A stretch of DNA of 64,000 bases from Odoribacter sp. AF15-53 (GCF_003479425.1 NZ_QUHC01000001.1:248001-312000), one strand, 5' to 3'; counted from the stretch's first letter, positions 56,601 through 64,000 are shown. Translations and numbers: made by a program. Notes: generated from the sequence alone by a model not told the origin.

Positions 56601-57248
56601 TTTTTGAAGAATCTGGATAAGTATGACACGTATACAACTGTGCTAAAGGCGACGGGGAAACGTGATCCTTCTATATCTGGAAATTTGTATAATAATTTTA
56701 GTTACAAACGTTTACGTGCTAGTGTGGTTTTGGCATATAGCCTGGGGGCCAGCTTGCGTTTATCAAGAGTATTTGCCCAGACAATCACCGATTCGGATAA
56801 CCGGAATATCTATTCGGAATACAATGCGAGTCGAGCATTATTAAATCGTTGGAAAGTGCCCGGGGATGAGAAAAAAACTATTATTCCGGCTATTCTTAGT
56901 ACAACGGATCCGGGATATGGTGTTTATAGTCGGCATTGGTCAGTAAATAGTTCTTATGAAGGAGTGTTTGTTGCTGATAATTATTGGGATATGTATGATT
57001 ATTGTGATGCTCGAGTAGTAAGTGCCGATTATTTGAAATGTAGTAATGTTAGTTTAGCGTATGTATTACCGGATGAATGGTTGAAGGCGGCTGGAATTTC
57101 TCGTTTGGAAGCCACGATCTCGGCAACGAACTTGTTTACAATATGTTCGAAAAAATTGAAAGGACAAACTCCGACACAAAGCGTGTTTAATCAGGTGCAA
57201 TTGTCAGAACGTCCTACAATTTCTTTAGGGTTGAATGTTTCATTTTAA
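53625..57248 (+). CDS. SusC/RagA-type TonB-linked outer-membrane receptor with STN domain, locus 2
   Basis: The 1207-residue protein has a long basic N-terminus before the signal helix (MKWIFMLFFVGCMQLSAAVYSQ), so the ATG at 53691 could be the true start. An STN domain (VSIEELIKMIKSNVQVDFLYN), a carboxypeptidase-regulatory-like domain (IKGRVFDAKKQPLPGVTIRV), the plug (VLKDAAATTLYGTRAANGVIVITTK) and a barrel ending in LGLNVSF follow. The domain order equals that of locus 1, but the coding sequence is clearly more A+T-rich. The ligand is unknown; no degradative enzyme is encoded beside it. Confidence 0.93.
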   Translation: MKKNRNGRIPWRVIRIRKIVQIMKWIFMLFFVGCMQLSAAVYSQKERMNISVKDVSIEELIKMIKSNVQVDFLYNLKEIERNGTVSMKMKNATVEEILQEAFRGKTLTYAYVNGVFIIRPMHVVMRDSVKKTYTIKGRVFDAKKQPLPGVTIRVDGTLVGAATDDQGKFTVVVPQDTGRLIFTFVGFKQKSVAFKTGQELVIVLEEDVEDLEEVVVTGYQVINRKKLTSAITSVKMDDIMIPGATSIDQMLEGRIPDLMLTTNSGEVGVVPRLRIRGTSTLIGNREPLWVVDGVVVNDPVPLDSDVLNDPDYVNRIGNAIAGLNPQDIERLDVLKDAAATTLYGTRAANGVIVITTKKGHIGKPLVRYNVTATYKRRPRYSDRQIDLMTSKERVDLSRELVSQSYVYPSDMTVIGYEYLLQQLYAGALDDDQFAREVKKLENNNTDWFDILTRDVVSHNHTLSISGGTEALRYYSSVGYSQDNDVIKDQGISRYTGNLSLDANLYKWLTAAIDFNASISKRNYEQSEIGSINYAYMASRTISPYDENGELSYYKKNVNSSYGYNFNILNEKKESYTSQDNNNFNLSTQLNFLFTDYLNANILFNYAVSNVNAESYWGEKTWHAATLRLSDYGVTAPARSLMPYGGELTAQNTRNETYTLRFQVNLNKYFGQEDKHNLNGTFGYEMSSSRYEGYQNITRGYYADRGKKFASNISSSDYATYNAWVMGNVPTITDNLTNLIGAYITLTYSYQNLFSINANTRYDGSNKFGSRSNEKLLPVWAVSGAFNISELPALKSDWLNFLSLKMSYGYQGNMLDGQSPELLLINNPKDTYYDKFTSSVSSYPNPDLKWERTGSFNMGLELSVLDNRIQISGDYYRKRTKDAFMNKPISNVNGQNSYVINSGEILNTGYNISLNLVPVKTRDFKWSLSTMISKTKNKLNTQPNAEVHELSDFLTGTALVKGKAVSTFYSYRFVGLNPLDGGPLFDDYSDRIDFLKNLDKYDTYTTVLKATGKRDPSISGNLYNNFSYKRLRASVVLAYSLGASLRLSRVFAQTITDSDNRNIYSEYNASRALLNRWKVPGDEKKTIIPAILSTTDPGYGVYSRHWSVNSSYEGVFVADNYWDMYDYCDARVVSADYLKCSNVSLAYVLPDEWLKAAGISRLEATISATNLFTICSKKLKGQTPTQSVFNQVQLSERPTISLGLNVSF

Positions 57249-57260
57249 TAATAGGATATT

Positions 57261-58829
57261 ATGAAATATATTATTATATGTAGCGTAATGCTTTTCTTTT
57301 TAGGAAGTTGTAGTTTCTTGGAAGAATATTCGCAAGATACGATTCAAGTCAGGGGATATGAAGATCTTGAAGAATTGTTGATCGGGGAAGGATATATGAA
57401 TGTGAATGCTTCTTATTCGTTGGAGAATGGTGCTAGTTATTATCCTTATATTCACTATATGTCGGATGAAACCGAAGAATGTGAAAAAAGTGATTTTGGT
57501 TCCAGTGCTTTTAATCGTAGGGATGCTATCTTTGGATATTATACTTGGCAAGATCGTTGTGGGGTGGATGAATCAGGTTCTTCTTACGCGGATGAAAGTA
57601 AGGATTGGACGAAATTGTATTATCACATAAACGTGGTAAATAATGTTATTGATTTGATTGATGAATATACGAGAGGAAGTGAGAATGATATACGAGAAGC
57701 CATGCGAGTAAAAGGAGAAGCCTATTTTTTACGTGGGGCTTATTATTTTACATTAGTAAATTTGTATGGGAAGCCTTACGAGGCATCTACGGCAGATGCT
57801 GATTTGGGGGTACCTTTAAAACTCACGGGGGAGATTCAGGATGTTATTTTTCAACGGGAGAGCGTGGCTCAAGTTTACAAACAGATTGAAGCGGATTTGA
57901 AAATTGCCGAGGAATGTTTGGGAAAAGCTAATCTTCCGGGGACGATATATCAGGCTGATAGCACGGCTGTGCATTTGTTGATGAGTCGTTTTTATTTGTA
58001 TAAACAAGATTGGGAACAGGCGTTAAAGTATGCTCAAAAAGTAGTTTCCGTGAGATCTGATTTGCTGGATTTGAATGGCTTTTCTGGTGGATTTTTGTCT
58101 AAAAATTCTGTCGAGACTATTTTTTCTATGGGAGGTCACGCTATTACTCACAATACAGTCAATCAATACAAGAGTTTTCAGGTATCGCGCGAACAGTATA
58201 ATATTTATGCCGAAGATGACTTGAGGAAATCTGTTTTTTTCTGGACATATAATGATTTTGTCGGGTATGCTAAAATAGCTGAAAGTTCCTCGTTTGCAAA
58301 TAACGATCCTGCGGCTGTCTATTATTACAATTATGCGTTGGCTTATGAAGGTCGAAAAGTAGAAGTTTCAGATAATTTTTTGTTCCGGAATGCGGAGGCT
58401 TTTCTGAACGGGGCGGAGGCAGCAATTTATTTGGGTGATGAGACAACGGCTTTGGAATTATTGGAACAACTACGAGTTAAGCGATTTGAGCGTGAAAATT
58501 ATATCCCGCTTCAAAAAACGGGAGAGGAACTTGTGAATGAGATTCGGGAAGAACGTAGACGGGAATTGTGTCTGGAGGGACATCGTTGGTTTGATTTGAG
58601 ACGTTATATGGTATGTGAGAAATATCCTTATTCTAAGGAGATCGAGAAGGTTTATTATGTCTATAAGGATTATTCTTCTGATGAGAAGATAGAAAAACGA
58701 ATTTACAAGTTGGAGAAAAATGATCCGGCTTACGTGTTACCTATTCCTCACGAGGTGTTGGAGTATCATACAGGTATGCCCAATAATATTCATCCTGTAA
58801 GGAGTTATAAAATAGAGCCGTTAAATTAA
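57261..58829 (+). CDS. SusD/RagB-family surface lipoprotein, locus 2
   Basis: The 522-residue lipoprotein (signal MKYIIICSVMLFFLGSCSF) has the SusD N-terminal region (YSQDTIQVRGYEDLEELLIGEGY) and helices with the motif MRVKGEAYFLRGAYYFTLVNLYGKPY. A C-terminal RRRELCLEGHRWFDLRRYM motif, typical of RagB/SusD proteins, follows. It is the surface partner of the preceding SusC protein, starting 12 bp after it. Confidence 0.92.
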   Translation: MKYIIICSVMLFFLGSCSFLEEYSQDTIQVRGYEDLEELLIGEGYMNVNASYSLENGASYYPYIHYMSDETEECEKSDFGSSAFNRRDAIFGYYTWQDRCGVDESGSSYADESKDWTKLYYHINVVNNVIDLIDEYTRGSENDIREAMRVKGEAYFLRGAYYFTLVNLYGKPYEASTADADLGVPLKLTGEIQDVIFQRESVAQVYKQIEADLKIAEECLGKANLPGTIYQADSTAVHLLMSRFYLYKQDWEQALKYAQKVVSVRSDLLDLNGFSGGFLSKNSVETIFSMGGHAITHNTVNQYKSFQVSREQYNIYAEDDLRKSVFFWTYNDFVGYAKIAESSSFANNDPAAVYYYNYALAYEGRKVEVSDNFLFRNAEAFLNGAEAAIYLGDETTALELLEQLRVKRFERENYIPLQKTGEELVNEIREERRRELCLEGHRWFDLRRYMVCEKYPYSKEIEKVYYVYKDYSSDEKIEKRIYKLEKNDPAYVLPIPHEVLEYHTGMPNNIHPVRSYKIEPLN

Positions 58830-58840
58830 TAATTAAACAT

Positions 58841-59752
58841 GTGAATATGAAACTTGTATATTATATATTACTGGGGTGTTTGTGTGTATCTCTATTTCCC
58901 GGATGTTCAGAAAAGGAAGAAGTGCAGCCCCTGAATTTGAAGGATAATTATTACGAGGTCCCAGAAGATGCAGATGATCCCGAATCTTTATTGCGTAGAG
59001 AGTTTGAAGAGACAATGGGTATTCATTTGCTTTTTAATGATACTTTGAGAAACGAGTACAGGGGAACAGATCGTTATGGCAATGAAGTTTATTTTGTACA
59101 AAAGGTCGATTTTTCTTATTATTTGACATCAATGACAAAACAGAGGTATCTTTTTGATTATTTAAGAGATATAGAATCTCAGAGAGCCGCTGTCGAATTT
59201 ATGAAAGCAAGAATTCTTAGTGCGTTTAGCCCGAAAATTTATCCGTATTCGCTATTATTAGTAAAGCGGATAGATTCTTACAAGGCCAGTTTGGATGGAG
59301 ATCAATATGAATTGGTGGATGAGGATATGGATTATATAGCCGGATGGAATAGTATGGCCGTGTCTTTCAGGGATGTCTTGAATATGAGTGAACAGGAGAA
59401 ACAAGAGTATGCGGCTATTGTTTTACGACAAATTGTTTCTAATAGTATTTCTAAGGTAGATGAGTCTGAATTTGAAAAGTTTTTTTCTTATGCGGAGGGG
59501 TATTACGAACAGTGGTCTATTTTTCGGCCGTTAAGTGATATTAGAATAGTGGGATTTTTGGGGTCTAACCCGTTAATGGGAACGGTGCGAGTGTGGTTTT
59601 CGAAAGCGGAGGATCAGGCTAGTTATGTGAATGCTTTATTGACCATGACAGAAGAAGAATTCATGGCTGAAAATGGAAATTATCCGGCTTGTGTGGCAAA
59701 ATGGAATGAGATGAAAAGGGTGTTGGTTGATTTAGGATTGAACTTCGATTAA
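58841..59752 (+). CDS. Lipoprotein resembling zinc-binding metallopeptidase family but lacking HExxH, locus 2
   Basis: The 303-residue lipoprotein (ILLGCLCVSLFPGCSEKE; Cys about 21) recalls the putative zinc-binding lipoproteins of SusCD loci. It has a start with an acidic/aromatic motif (YYEVPEDADDPESLLRREFEETMGIHLLF) and a matching end (YPACVAKWNEMKRVLVDLGLNFD). Where those proteins usually have HHEFAH, this one reads VLRQIVSNSIS, so the catalytic residues are absent. The family link is by pattern only and is uncertain. It is probably a binding rather than cleaving protein. Confidence 0.6.
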   Translation: MNMKLVYYILLGCLCVSLFPGCSEKEEVQPLNLKDNYYEVPEDADDPESLLRREFEETMGIHLLFNDTLRNEYRGTDRYGNEVYFVQKVDFSYYLTSMTKQRYLFDYLRDIESQRAAVEFMKARILSAFSPKIYPYSLLLVKRIDSYKASLDGDQYELVDEDMDYIAGWNSMAVSFRDVLNMSEQEKQEYAAIVLRQIVSNSISKVDESEFEKFFSYAEGYYEQWSIFRPLSDIRIVGFLGSNPLMGTVRVWFSKAEDQASYVNALLTMTEEEFMAENGNYPACVAKWNEMKRVLVDLGLNFD

Positions 59753-59761
59753 TGAGTAAAA

Positions 59762-60454
59762 ATGGAAATTATGAATAGAGGATTATTTATATATGTATTT
59801 CTTGGGTTAATGTTGATCTGGGGATGCGATGAAGAAGATAAAGAGATTCCAGTTATAAAACCTAATGCCACGGGTGTTTACGTGGATGAACGTGATGGGA
59901 CGGAATATGGTTGGGTAAGATATGGGGATCTGGAATGGATGACTAGTAACATGCGTTATGCGCCGGAGTCTGGTTTATACGGGAAATATGAAGATGATGC
60001 TGTTATCGGGGAAGGATCAATGCAGGAGGCTATGTACGAGAAATACGGGTATTGGTATGATTATAATGCTGCCCTTTTGGTGGCACCAAAAGGATGGCGT
60101 TTACCAACGGATGAGGATTGGCAAAAATTGGAAATGGCCTTGGGTATGAGTTCTAAAGAGATTGCTGCCGAAGGTTTCCGGGGAAATTATGAAGGGGAAT
60201 TGTTACAACAGGGGGATGAAGGAACCGGAATTCAATTAGCTGCGGGAGGATTTTATTCTGAGCATACGGTAGCTTATACCGAGCATTGGCGTTTCCGTGG
60301 TGTTTATGGTTTCTTTTGGACTGCAACGGAAGACCCTAATAATAGTGGATTTATTTTTTATCGTAAGGTCGCTTATAATTCAACTCAGGTATTTCGGGCG
60401 AGTACAATGAAAACCAATTGGCTAAATGTGCGGTGTTGTCGGGATGCTCAATGA
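59762..60454 (+). CDS. FISUMP-domain (major paralogous domain) surface lipoprotein, locus 2
   Basis: The 230-residue lipoprotein has a signal with Cys at about residue 22 (GLMLIWGCDEED). The body fits the Fibrobacter major-paralogous (FISUMP) domain: YVDERDGTEYGWVRYGDLEWMTSNM, YNAALLVAPKGWRLPTDEDW and NWLNVRCCRDA. Such proteins are surface-exposed and common beside SusCD genes; their function is not known. It is the last gene of locus 2 and precedes an intrinsic terminator. Confidence 0.8.
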   Translation: MEIMNRGLFIYVFLGLMLIWGCDEEDKEIPVIKPNATGVYVDERDGTEYGWVRYGDLEWMTSNMRYAPESGLYGKYEDDAVIGEGSMQEAMYEKYGYWYDYNAALLVAPKGWRLPTDEDWQKLEMALGMSSKEIAAEGFRGNYEGELLQQGDEGTGIQLAAGGFYSEHTVAYTEHWRFRGVYGFFWTATEDPNNSGFIFYRKVAYNSTQVFRASTMKTNWLNVRCCRDAQ

Positions 60455-60474
60455 ATGAGAGATATCATGTTGTG

Positions 60475-60506
60475 AACGAGATTCTTTACAAGAATCTCGT
60501 TTTTTG
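60475..60506 (+). terminator. Intrinsic terminator of SusCD locus 2
   Basis: A 12-bp perfect stem (AACGAGATTCTT with AAGAATCTCGTT, 3-nt loop) is followed by a T-run. Confidence 0.9.
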
Positions 60507-60599
60507 CATCATTATTTTGTAATATTTAGTAAATATATTTGGCTCGAAATTGAATTCCCGGAGAAAAATCATAGCTTTGTATAACAAAAATAATAGCCA

Positions 60600-60920
60600 A
60601 TGATCGTCAAGTTCGAGAAAGAGTATTTGTCAGAGCTATATTAAAAAGGAAAATGCAGTGATAAAAAACATCGCTTTCAACCACAAGTAATAAAGAATTA
60701 TATTAGGCGTATAGTCACTCTTAATGAAGCTTGTCGTATTGAAGATCTTTATAATATTAATTCCCTAAATTATGAAATTTTGCAGGGAGATAAAAAAGGA
60801 ATTTCTTCGATAAAGATAAATGATCAGTACCGATTGGAATTTATGGTTACGATAGATACAGAAAACGAACCAGTTATTACTATTTGTACAATTAAAGAAA
60901 TAACAAACCATTATAAATAA
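60600..60920 (+). pseudogene. higB: higB toxin gene (RelE/HigB type) interrupted by an in-frame TAA
   Basis: Frame 60600 reads MIVKFEKEYLSELY, then TAA at 60642-60644. The same frame then continues KGKCSDKKHRFQPQVIKN and on through SLNYEILQGDKKGISSIK and INDQYRLEFMVT to a normal stop at 60918-60920. This matches Bacteroidetes HigB toxins along its whole length (106 codons plus stop), and these usually have ELYxKGKCSDKKHRFQP with Glu or Gln where the TAA lies. So a single-base change (for example GAA to TAA) is enough. No frame shift is present. The intact antitoxin gene follows 6 bp later, the expected toxin-first order. Either the toxin is dead or the codon is a base-call error. Confidence 0.85.
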
Positions 60921-60926
60921 AGTATT

Positions 60927-61241
60927 ATGGGAAATTTAGGTGAACCTTTCATCCCGACACATCCGGGGGAGATCGTGAAAGAAGAACTAGAATACCGGGG
61001 GATATCTCAGAAAAGTTTTGCTAAGGTTGTTGGTGTTTCGTATACTATGCTGAATGATATTCTGAATGGTAAACGCCCCATGTCTACGGAATTTGCTCTT
61101 TTAATGGAGGCTGCTATTGGTATTAGTGCTGATCTTCTCGTGAATATGCAGACACGTTATAATCTTCAAATGGCAAGAAAAGATCAAAAGAATATCGATC
61201 GGTTTGAGAAGTTGCGTAATATATGTGCTTCATTATTATAG
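60927..61241 (+). CDS. higA: HigA-type antitoxin (HTH)
   Basis: The 104-residue protein has the HigA start IPTHPGEIVKEELEYRGISQKSFAKVVGVSYTMLNDILNGKRP, an XRE-type helix-turn-helix. It would repress its own operon and bind the toxin HigB. It appears intact, whereas the partner gene immediately upstream is interrupted. Its retention may reflect recent loss of the toxin or an independent regulatory role. Confidence 0.92.
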   Translation: MGNLGEPFIPTHPGEIVKEELEYRGISQKSFAKVVGVSYTMLNDILNGKRPMSTEFALLMEAAIGISADLLVNMQTRYNLQMARKDQKNIDRFEKLRNICASLL

Positions 61242-61265
61242 TAAGAATCAAAACCGAAGTCTTAT

Positions 61266-61826
61266 ATGAATGAAATACTAGAGTTTGCTAATAGAAATGA
61301 CTTTCGAGAATGGCTGAGTGATAATTGTTTGTCGAATGCTGGCGTGTGGCTTCTGTTTGGTAAGCCCGGCGGGCCAAAGACGGTAAAAGCGGATGAAGCG
61401 CTGGAAGAAGCGCTTTGTTTTGGGTGGATTGACGGGCAAATGCAAAGTCTTGATGATAAGACCTATAAAAAGTATTTTTCTTTACGCAGGGATAACAGCA
61501 AGTGGTCAGAGAAGAATAAAGCGTTGATTGAACAGCTTGAGAAACGAGGGATAATGACTGACTACGGTAGGAAGAAAATAGAGGAAGCCCGGAAAAACGG
61601 TCAGTGGGATGCCCCGAAAGCCCCGGTTGTTACAGAGGAGCAGGTAACTTTTGTAACCACGTTATTACAAGGATACGAACCCGCCTGTACAAATTTTCAA
61701 ACCATGTCCTTGTCGGTAAAAAGGACGTATACACGGGCCTATTTGGATGCGAAAACGGATGCCGGACGTGAGAAGCGTTTGGCATGGATGGTCGAACGCC
61801 TCAATAAGAACTTAAAGCCGATGTGA
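61266..61826 (+). CDS. YdeI/OmpD-associated (OmdA) family protein
   Basis: The 186-residue cytosolic protein matches the YdeI/OmdA family: NRNDFREWLSDNCLSNAGVWLLFGKPGG, then ADEALEEALCFGWIDGQMQSLDDKTYKKYFSLRRDNSKWSEKNK, and a C-terminal AYLDAKTDAGREKRLAWMVERL. Its biochemical role is not established; the family is linked to resistance of cationic peptides in some species. It follows higA by 24 bp but need not share its transcript. Confidence 0.85.
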   Translation: MNEILEFANRNDFREWLSDNCLSNAGVWLLFGKPGGPKTVKADEALEEALCFGWIDGQMQSLDDKTYKKYFSLRRDNSKWSEKNKALIEQLEKRGIMTDYGRKKIEEARKNGQWDAPKAPVVTEEQVTFVTTLLQGYEPACTNFQTMSLSVKRTYTRAYLDAKTDAGREKRLAWMVERLNKNLKPM

Positions 61827-62170
61827 AAAGTTTGGGTTTCCCCATGAAGAATTGTAATATCCGTAAATAGAGTATAAACTGACATTTTTGATTTTGTATT
61901 GAGGTAAATTGTATTTTAAAGAATACAATTTCGGGTTTATTTTGTATTTTAAAAAATGCAATTCTTTTAGGAGTAAGTGAGAAATGAGGTTATTTATTCA
62001 GATTCCGTTATGGATATTCGGGTTGGGGTATTGACAGATATATTTGATGGATTTATTTATGATTAAGTGAATTAGGGGTAAATGATGGCGTGTTTTAGTT
62101 GATGTATAGTGTAAGAAGCCGAATGTTGGAATGTTAAATGTAGGAGGGTAGGTGTAATTTTTTTTGTTAT
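61827..62170. other. A+T-rich gene-free stretch after the YdeI-like gene
   Basis: No credible gene. A hairpin (ATTGTATT/AATACAAT, about 61908-61929) is followed by a degenerate copy (TTTTGTATTTTAAAAAATGC), perhaps the terminator of the upstream gene. Nothing else was recognised. Confidence 0.55.
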
Positions 62171-62204
62171 TTTGTGGTTTTTGAGAAGGAAATATTTACC
62201 TTTG
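62171..62204 (+). promoter_or_regulatory. Promoter for the candidate small RNA, TTTG-N22-TACCTTTG
   Basis: TTTG at 62171-62174 and TACCTTTG at 62197-62204. The spacing is 1-2 bp longer than ideal. The expected start point is about 62211, exactly where the structured region begins. Confidence 0.55.
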
Positions 62205-62208
62205 TCTA

Positions 62209-62300
62209 GTCAATTCGAAAAATATAAAAGAAGTGTATCGCGCAAGAAGGCAAAAGCCTCCGGTAGTGTGAATACACTTTTTTTATTAAAACGAATTGAC
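62209..62300 (+). ncRNA. Candidate structured small RNA (hairpin of about 90 nt with internal terminator-like stem)
   Basis: Three nested stems are seen: GTCAATTCG/CGAATTGAC (62209-62217 with 62292-62300), AAGTGTAT/ATACACTT (62231-62238 with 62272-62279, followed by seven T), and AGGC/GCCT with an AAAA loop (62248-62259). The sequence AAGCCTCCGG (62254-62263) is also the perfect complement of CCGGAGGCTT (62315-62324), so an alternative fold exists. Its own promoter precedes it and a separate promoter serves the next gene. No match to a known RNA class is recognised. Confidence 0.5.
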
Positions 62301-62354
62301 ATGAGTTTAATAATCCGGAGGCTTCCTTAAGCAAACGTTTTTGATAAGATATAG

Positions 62355-62378
62355 TTACACGTAAGTGTAATATTTTTG
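62355..62378 (+). terminator. Small hairpin with GTAA loop and T-run
   Basis: TTACAC/GTGTAA closes a GTAA loop, followed by TATTTTT. It may end longer forms of the small RNA. Confidence 0.5.
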
Positions 62379-62396
62379 AATTCTAATTTGTCTTTT

Positions 62397-62436
62397 GAGG
62401 TGAGAGTACCGTGACGGGAAATCACCTCCTTTTTGT
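62397..62436 (+). terminator. Hairpin with strong T-run upstream of tldD-like gene
   Basis: GAGGTGA (62397-62403) pairs with TCACCTC (62422-62428), followed by CTTTTTGTTTTT. It probably terminates transcripts from the upstream promoter. Confidence 0.65.
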
Positions 62437-62464
62437 TTTTAACAAAAAATTAAATTGTTAGTAT

Positions 62465-62495
62465 TTTGTAACAGTAGAGATTCGTGCTATATTTG
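62465..62495 (+). promoter_or_regulatory. Promoter for the TldD-like protease gene, TTTG-N19-TATATTTG
   Basis: TTTG at 62465-62468 and TATATTTG at 62488-62495 are a full match to the Bacteroidetes promoter, giving a leader of about 55 nt. Confidence 0.7.
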
Positions 62496-62558
62496 TTTGC
62501 GAAAATAGTGCGTGATCTTCAATGATCTTTTTTATTCACATGATTAAAACAATTACAC

Positions 62559-64000
62559 ATGAGAAAAACAGTATTAGTTATTTTTAGTTGCTTTCTTTCC
62601 CTGTTGATTGTCCCCAAGACTTACGGGCAAGAACAGGATAAGTTGTTGGGACTGCTTAAGGAAGAGTTGGCTCAACAGATGAAAGAACTAAAGGGAGAGG
62701 AATTTCCCCCGTATCACATGAATTACAGGGTGATTGACGTGACGTCTTCCGTGGTGTCCGCATCATTCGGGGCGTTGATGAATAGTCAGCAGTATCGCTC
62801 CCGGACATTAGTTCCGCAAATTCGTTTAGGGGATGAAAAACTCGATAATTTCAGATTTAGTCAGATGGGGGCACCGATGTCCCAATATCAAGGCCCTTCT
62901 TCGGCTCGTCTACCGTTAGATGAGGTGAACAACGAGGATGCTGTGCGTCAAGCGATCTGGAACGAGGTGAACAATCGTTATAAGTTTGCCGTGGATATGT
63001 ACCAGAAAACGAAGGCTCAGAGTTCGGTAAACGTGGAAGAGGAAGATAAAGCTCCTTATTTTTCGGAAGCTAAGGTAGAAAAATATTACGAGGCCCCACT
63101 ACCGGCTGAGAAAATGACGATAGACAGGGATCTGTGGGCTGCCCGCATGAAAGAGATTTCGGCCGTGTTCAAGAATCAACCCGGAATTATGAAAGGGGAT
63201 GCAATCATGATTTACACGGTGGAGAGACGTTATTTCGTGAATAATGAGGGAACCGAGGTCGTTCAGAATTTGCCGTACGCCCGGATCATGGTGTTCGGGG
63301 AAACGAAAGCGGATGATGGTATGGAGTTACCGTTGAACTTATCTTACTTCGCTTATGACCCGGCTGATCTTCCCGGAAATGATCGGATTATTGCTGATAC
63401 CAGAGAGATGGTGAAAACGTTGGAGGCTTTACGCGTGGCTCCCGTGGTTGACCCGTATACGGGTCCGGCTTTGTTGTCCGGTCCTGCCAGCGGCGTGTTC
63501 TTCCACGAGATTTTCGGTCACCGGATTGAAGGTCAACGTATGAAGAGCGAGAGCGATGGGCAGACGTTCAAAAAGATGATCGGTCAGTTGGTGTTGCCCG
63601 CGGATATGCACGTGTACGATGATCCGACGATTCGGAAATATGCCGGGGAAGATTTGAACGGATTCTACAAATATGACGATCAGGGTGTGAAAGCGGAACG
63701 GGTAGACGTGGTGGTGAACGGTAAGTTGAATGACTTCCTGATGACACGTACCCCGATTGACGGCCATCCCCGTACGAACGGACACGCGCGTGCAAGCGAT
63801 GCGTTTGATCCGGTATCCCGTCAGTCCAATCTGGTGATTGAAACTTCGAACCCGAAGACGAATGAGGAGTTGCGTCAGTTATTGATCGAAGAGGTGAAGA
63901 AACAAGATAAAGAATACGGTTATTTCTTTAAAGAGGTAACGAGCGGATTTACATTTACCGGAAAAGGCGGTACCAATTCATTCAACGTGACCCCGTTGGA
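62559..64000 (+). CDS. Secreted TldD/PmbA-family metalloprotease (partial)
   Basis: The frame is open from ATG 62559 to the window edge, so the C-terminus is missing. It has a signal peptide (VLVIFSCFLSLLIVPKTYGQ), so it is exported, unlike E. coli TldD. The zinc site is His316-Glu-Ile-Phe-Gly-His321 in GVFFHEIFGHRIEGQR, the HExxxH of the family, near GLLSGPAS-type sequence (ALLSGPASG). The following region (PIDGHPRTNGHARASDAF) is conserved in TldD proteins. Usually a partner gene of the same family follows; this would lie outside the window. Confidence 0.9.
   Translation, partial: MRKTVLVIFSCFLSLLIVPKTYGQEQDKLLGLLKEELAQQMKELKGEEFPPYHMNYRVIDVTSSVVSASFGALMNSQQYRSRTLVPQIRLGDEKLDNFRFSQMGAPMSQYQGPSSARLPLDEVNNEDAVRQAIWNEVNNRYKFAVDMYQKTKAQSSVNVEEEDKAPYFSEAKVEKYYEAPLPAEKMTIDRDLWAARMKEISAVFKNQPGIMKGDAIMIYTVERRYFVNNEGTEVVQNLPYARIMVFGETKADDGMELPLNLSYFAYDPADLPGNDRIIADTREMVKTLEALRVAPVVDPYTGPALLSGPASGVFFHEIFGHRIEGQRMKSESDGQTFKKMIGQLVLPADMHVYDDPTIRKYAGEDLNGFYKYDDQGVKAERVDVVVNGKLNDFLMTRTPIDGHPRTNGHARASDAFDPVSRQSNLVIETSNPKTNEELRQLLIEEVKKQDKEYGYFFKEVTSGFTFTGKGGTNSFNVTPL

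Noticed and set aside
61908..61975. Two related A+T-rich hairpins after the YdeI-like gene as a mobile element
   Set aside because: Too short and degenerate; more likely a terminator region.
62301..62330. Leader peptide MSLIIRRLP within the small-RNA region
   Set aside because: Nine codons only, no repeated amino acid hinting at attenuation; more likely chance.

Overview
The window looks like chromosomal DNA of a gut-type Bacteroidales bacterium, most likely from the Odoribacteraceae (Butyricimonas/Odoribacter-like). That placement is an inference from gene content and was not tested by a search. It rests on two SusC/SusD loci each led by an ECF sigma factor and a FecR-type anti-sigma factor, on many promoters with the Bacteroidetes TAnnTTTG -7 box (often with TTTG about 20 bp upstream), on the absence of strong Shine-Dalgarno sequences, and on a trimeric [FeFe] hydrogenase.

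Layout. 1-3.1 kb (minus): the start of an exopolysaccharide operon made of a response regulator, a sugar transferase with a receiver-like N-terminus, a short TolC-like protein and a Wzz/GumC-like protein cut by the window edge. 3.2-6.0 kb (plus): two hybrid two-component kinases. 6.1-16.7 kb (minus): a large hydrogen-metabolism region. It holds HydC-HydA-HydB with a small ferredoxin-like protein and a kinase-type ATPase, a single-domain response regulator, and a second operon with a hypothetical protein, a PHP phosphoesterase, two DRTGG proteins, an RsbT/RsbW-like ATPase and an H-cluster protein whose catalytic residues look altered, as expected of a sensor rather than an enzyme. 16.8-38.8 kb: mostly core genes (a metallopeptidase/propeller/barrel outer-membrane protein, ligA, clpC, a secreted metallopeptidase, a GNAT enzyme, an Rpn-type nuclease, miaA, a metal-tail protein, xerD, aroQ, pyk, mscL, a CDF transporter, a DUF5715 protein, a CGGC protein, ychF and an NCS2 purine permease). 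39.3-51.6 kb: SusCD locus 1 with an S9 peptidase and a thioredoxin-like protein, suggesting peptide uptake. 51.7-60.5 kb: SusCD locus 2, visibly more A+T-rich, with two surface lipoproteins. 60.6-61.8 kb: a higBA toxin-antitoxin pair whose toxin carries an in-frame stop, then a YdeI/OmdA-like gene. 61.8-62.6 kb: a gene-poor stretch that appears to encode a structured small RNA with its own promoter. 62.6-64 kb: the start of a secreted TldD/PmbA-type protease, cut by the window edge.

The most interesting items are the presumed H2/redox-sensing module beside hydABC together with repeated ATAAGAA half-sites around the hydABC promoter; a DNA ligase A enlarged by about 170 residues that look like two extra helix-hairpin-helix modules; the nonsense-interrupted higB; the candidate small RNA; and three unrelated intergenic tandem repeats that all have an 11-bp period.
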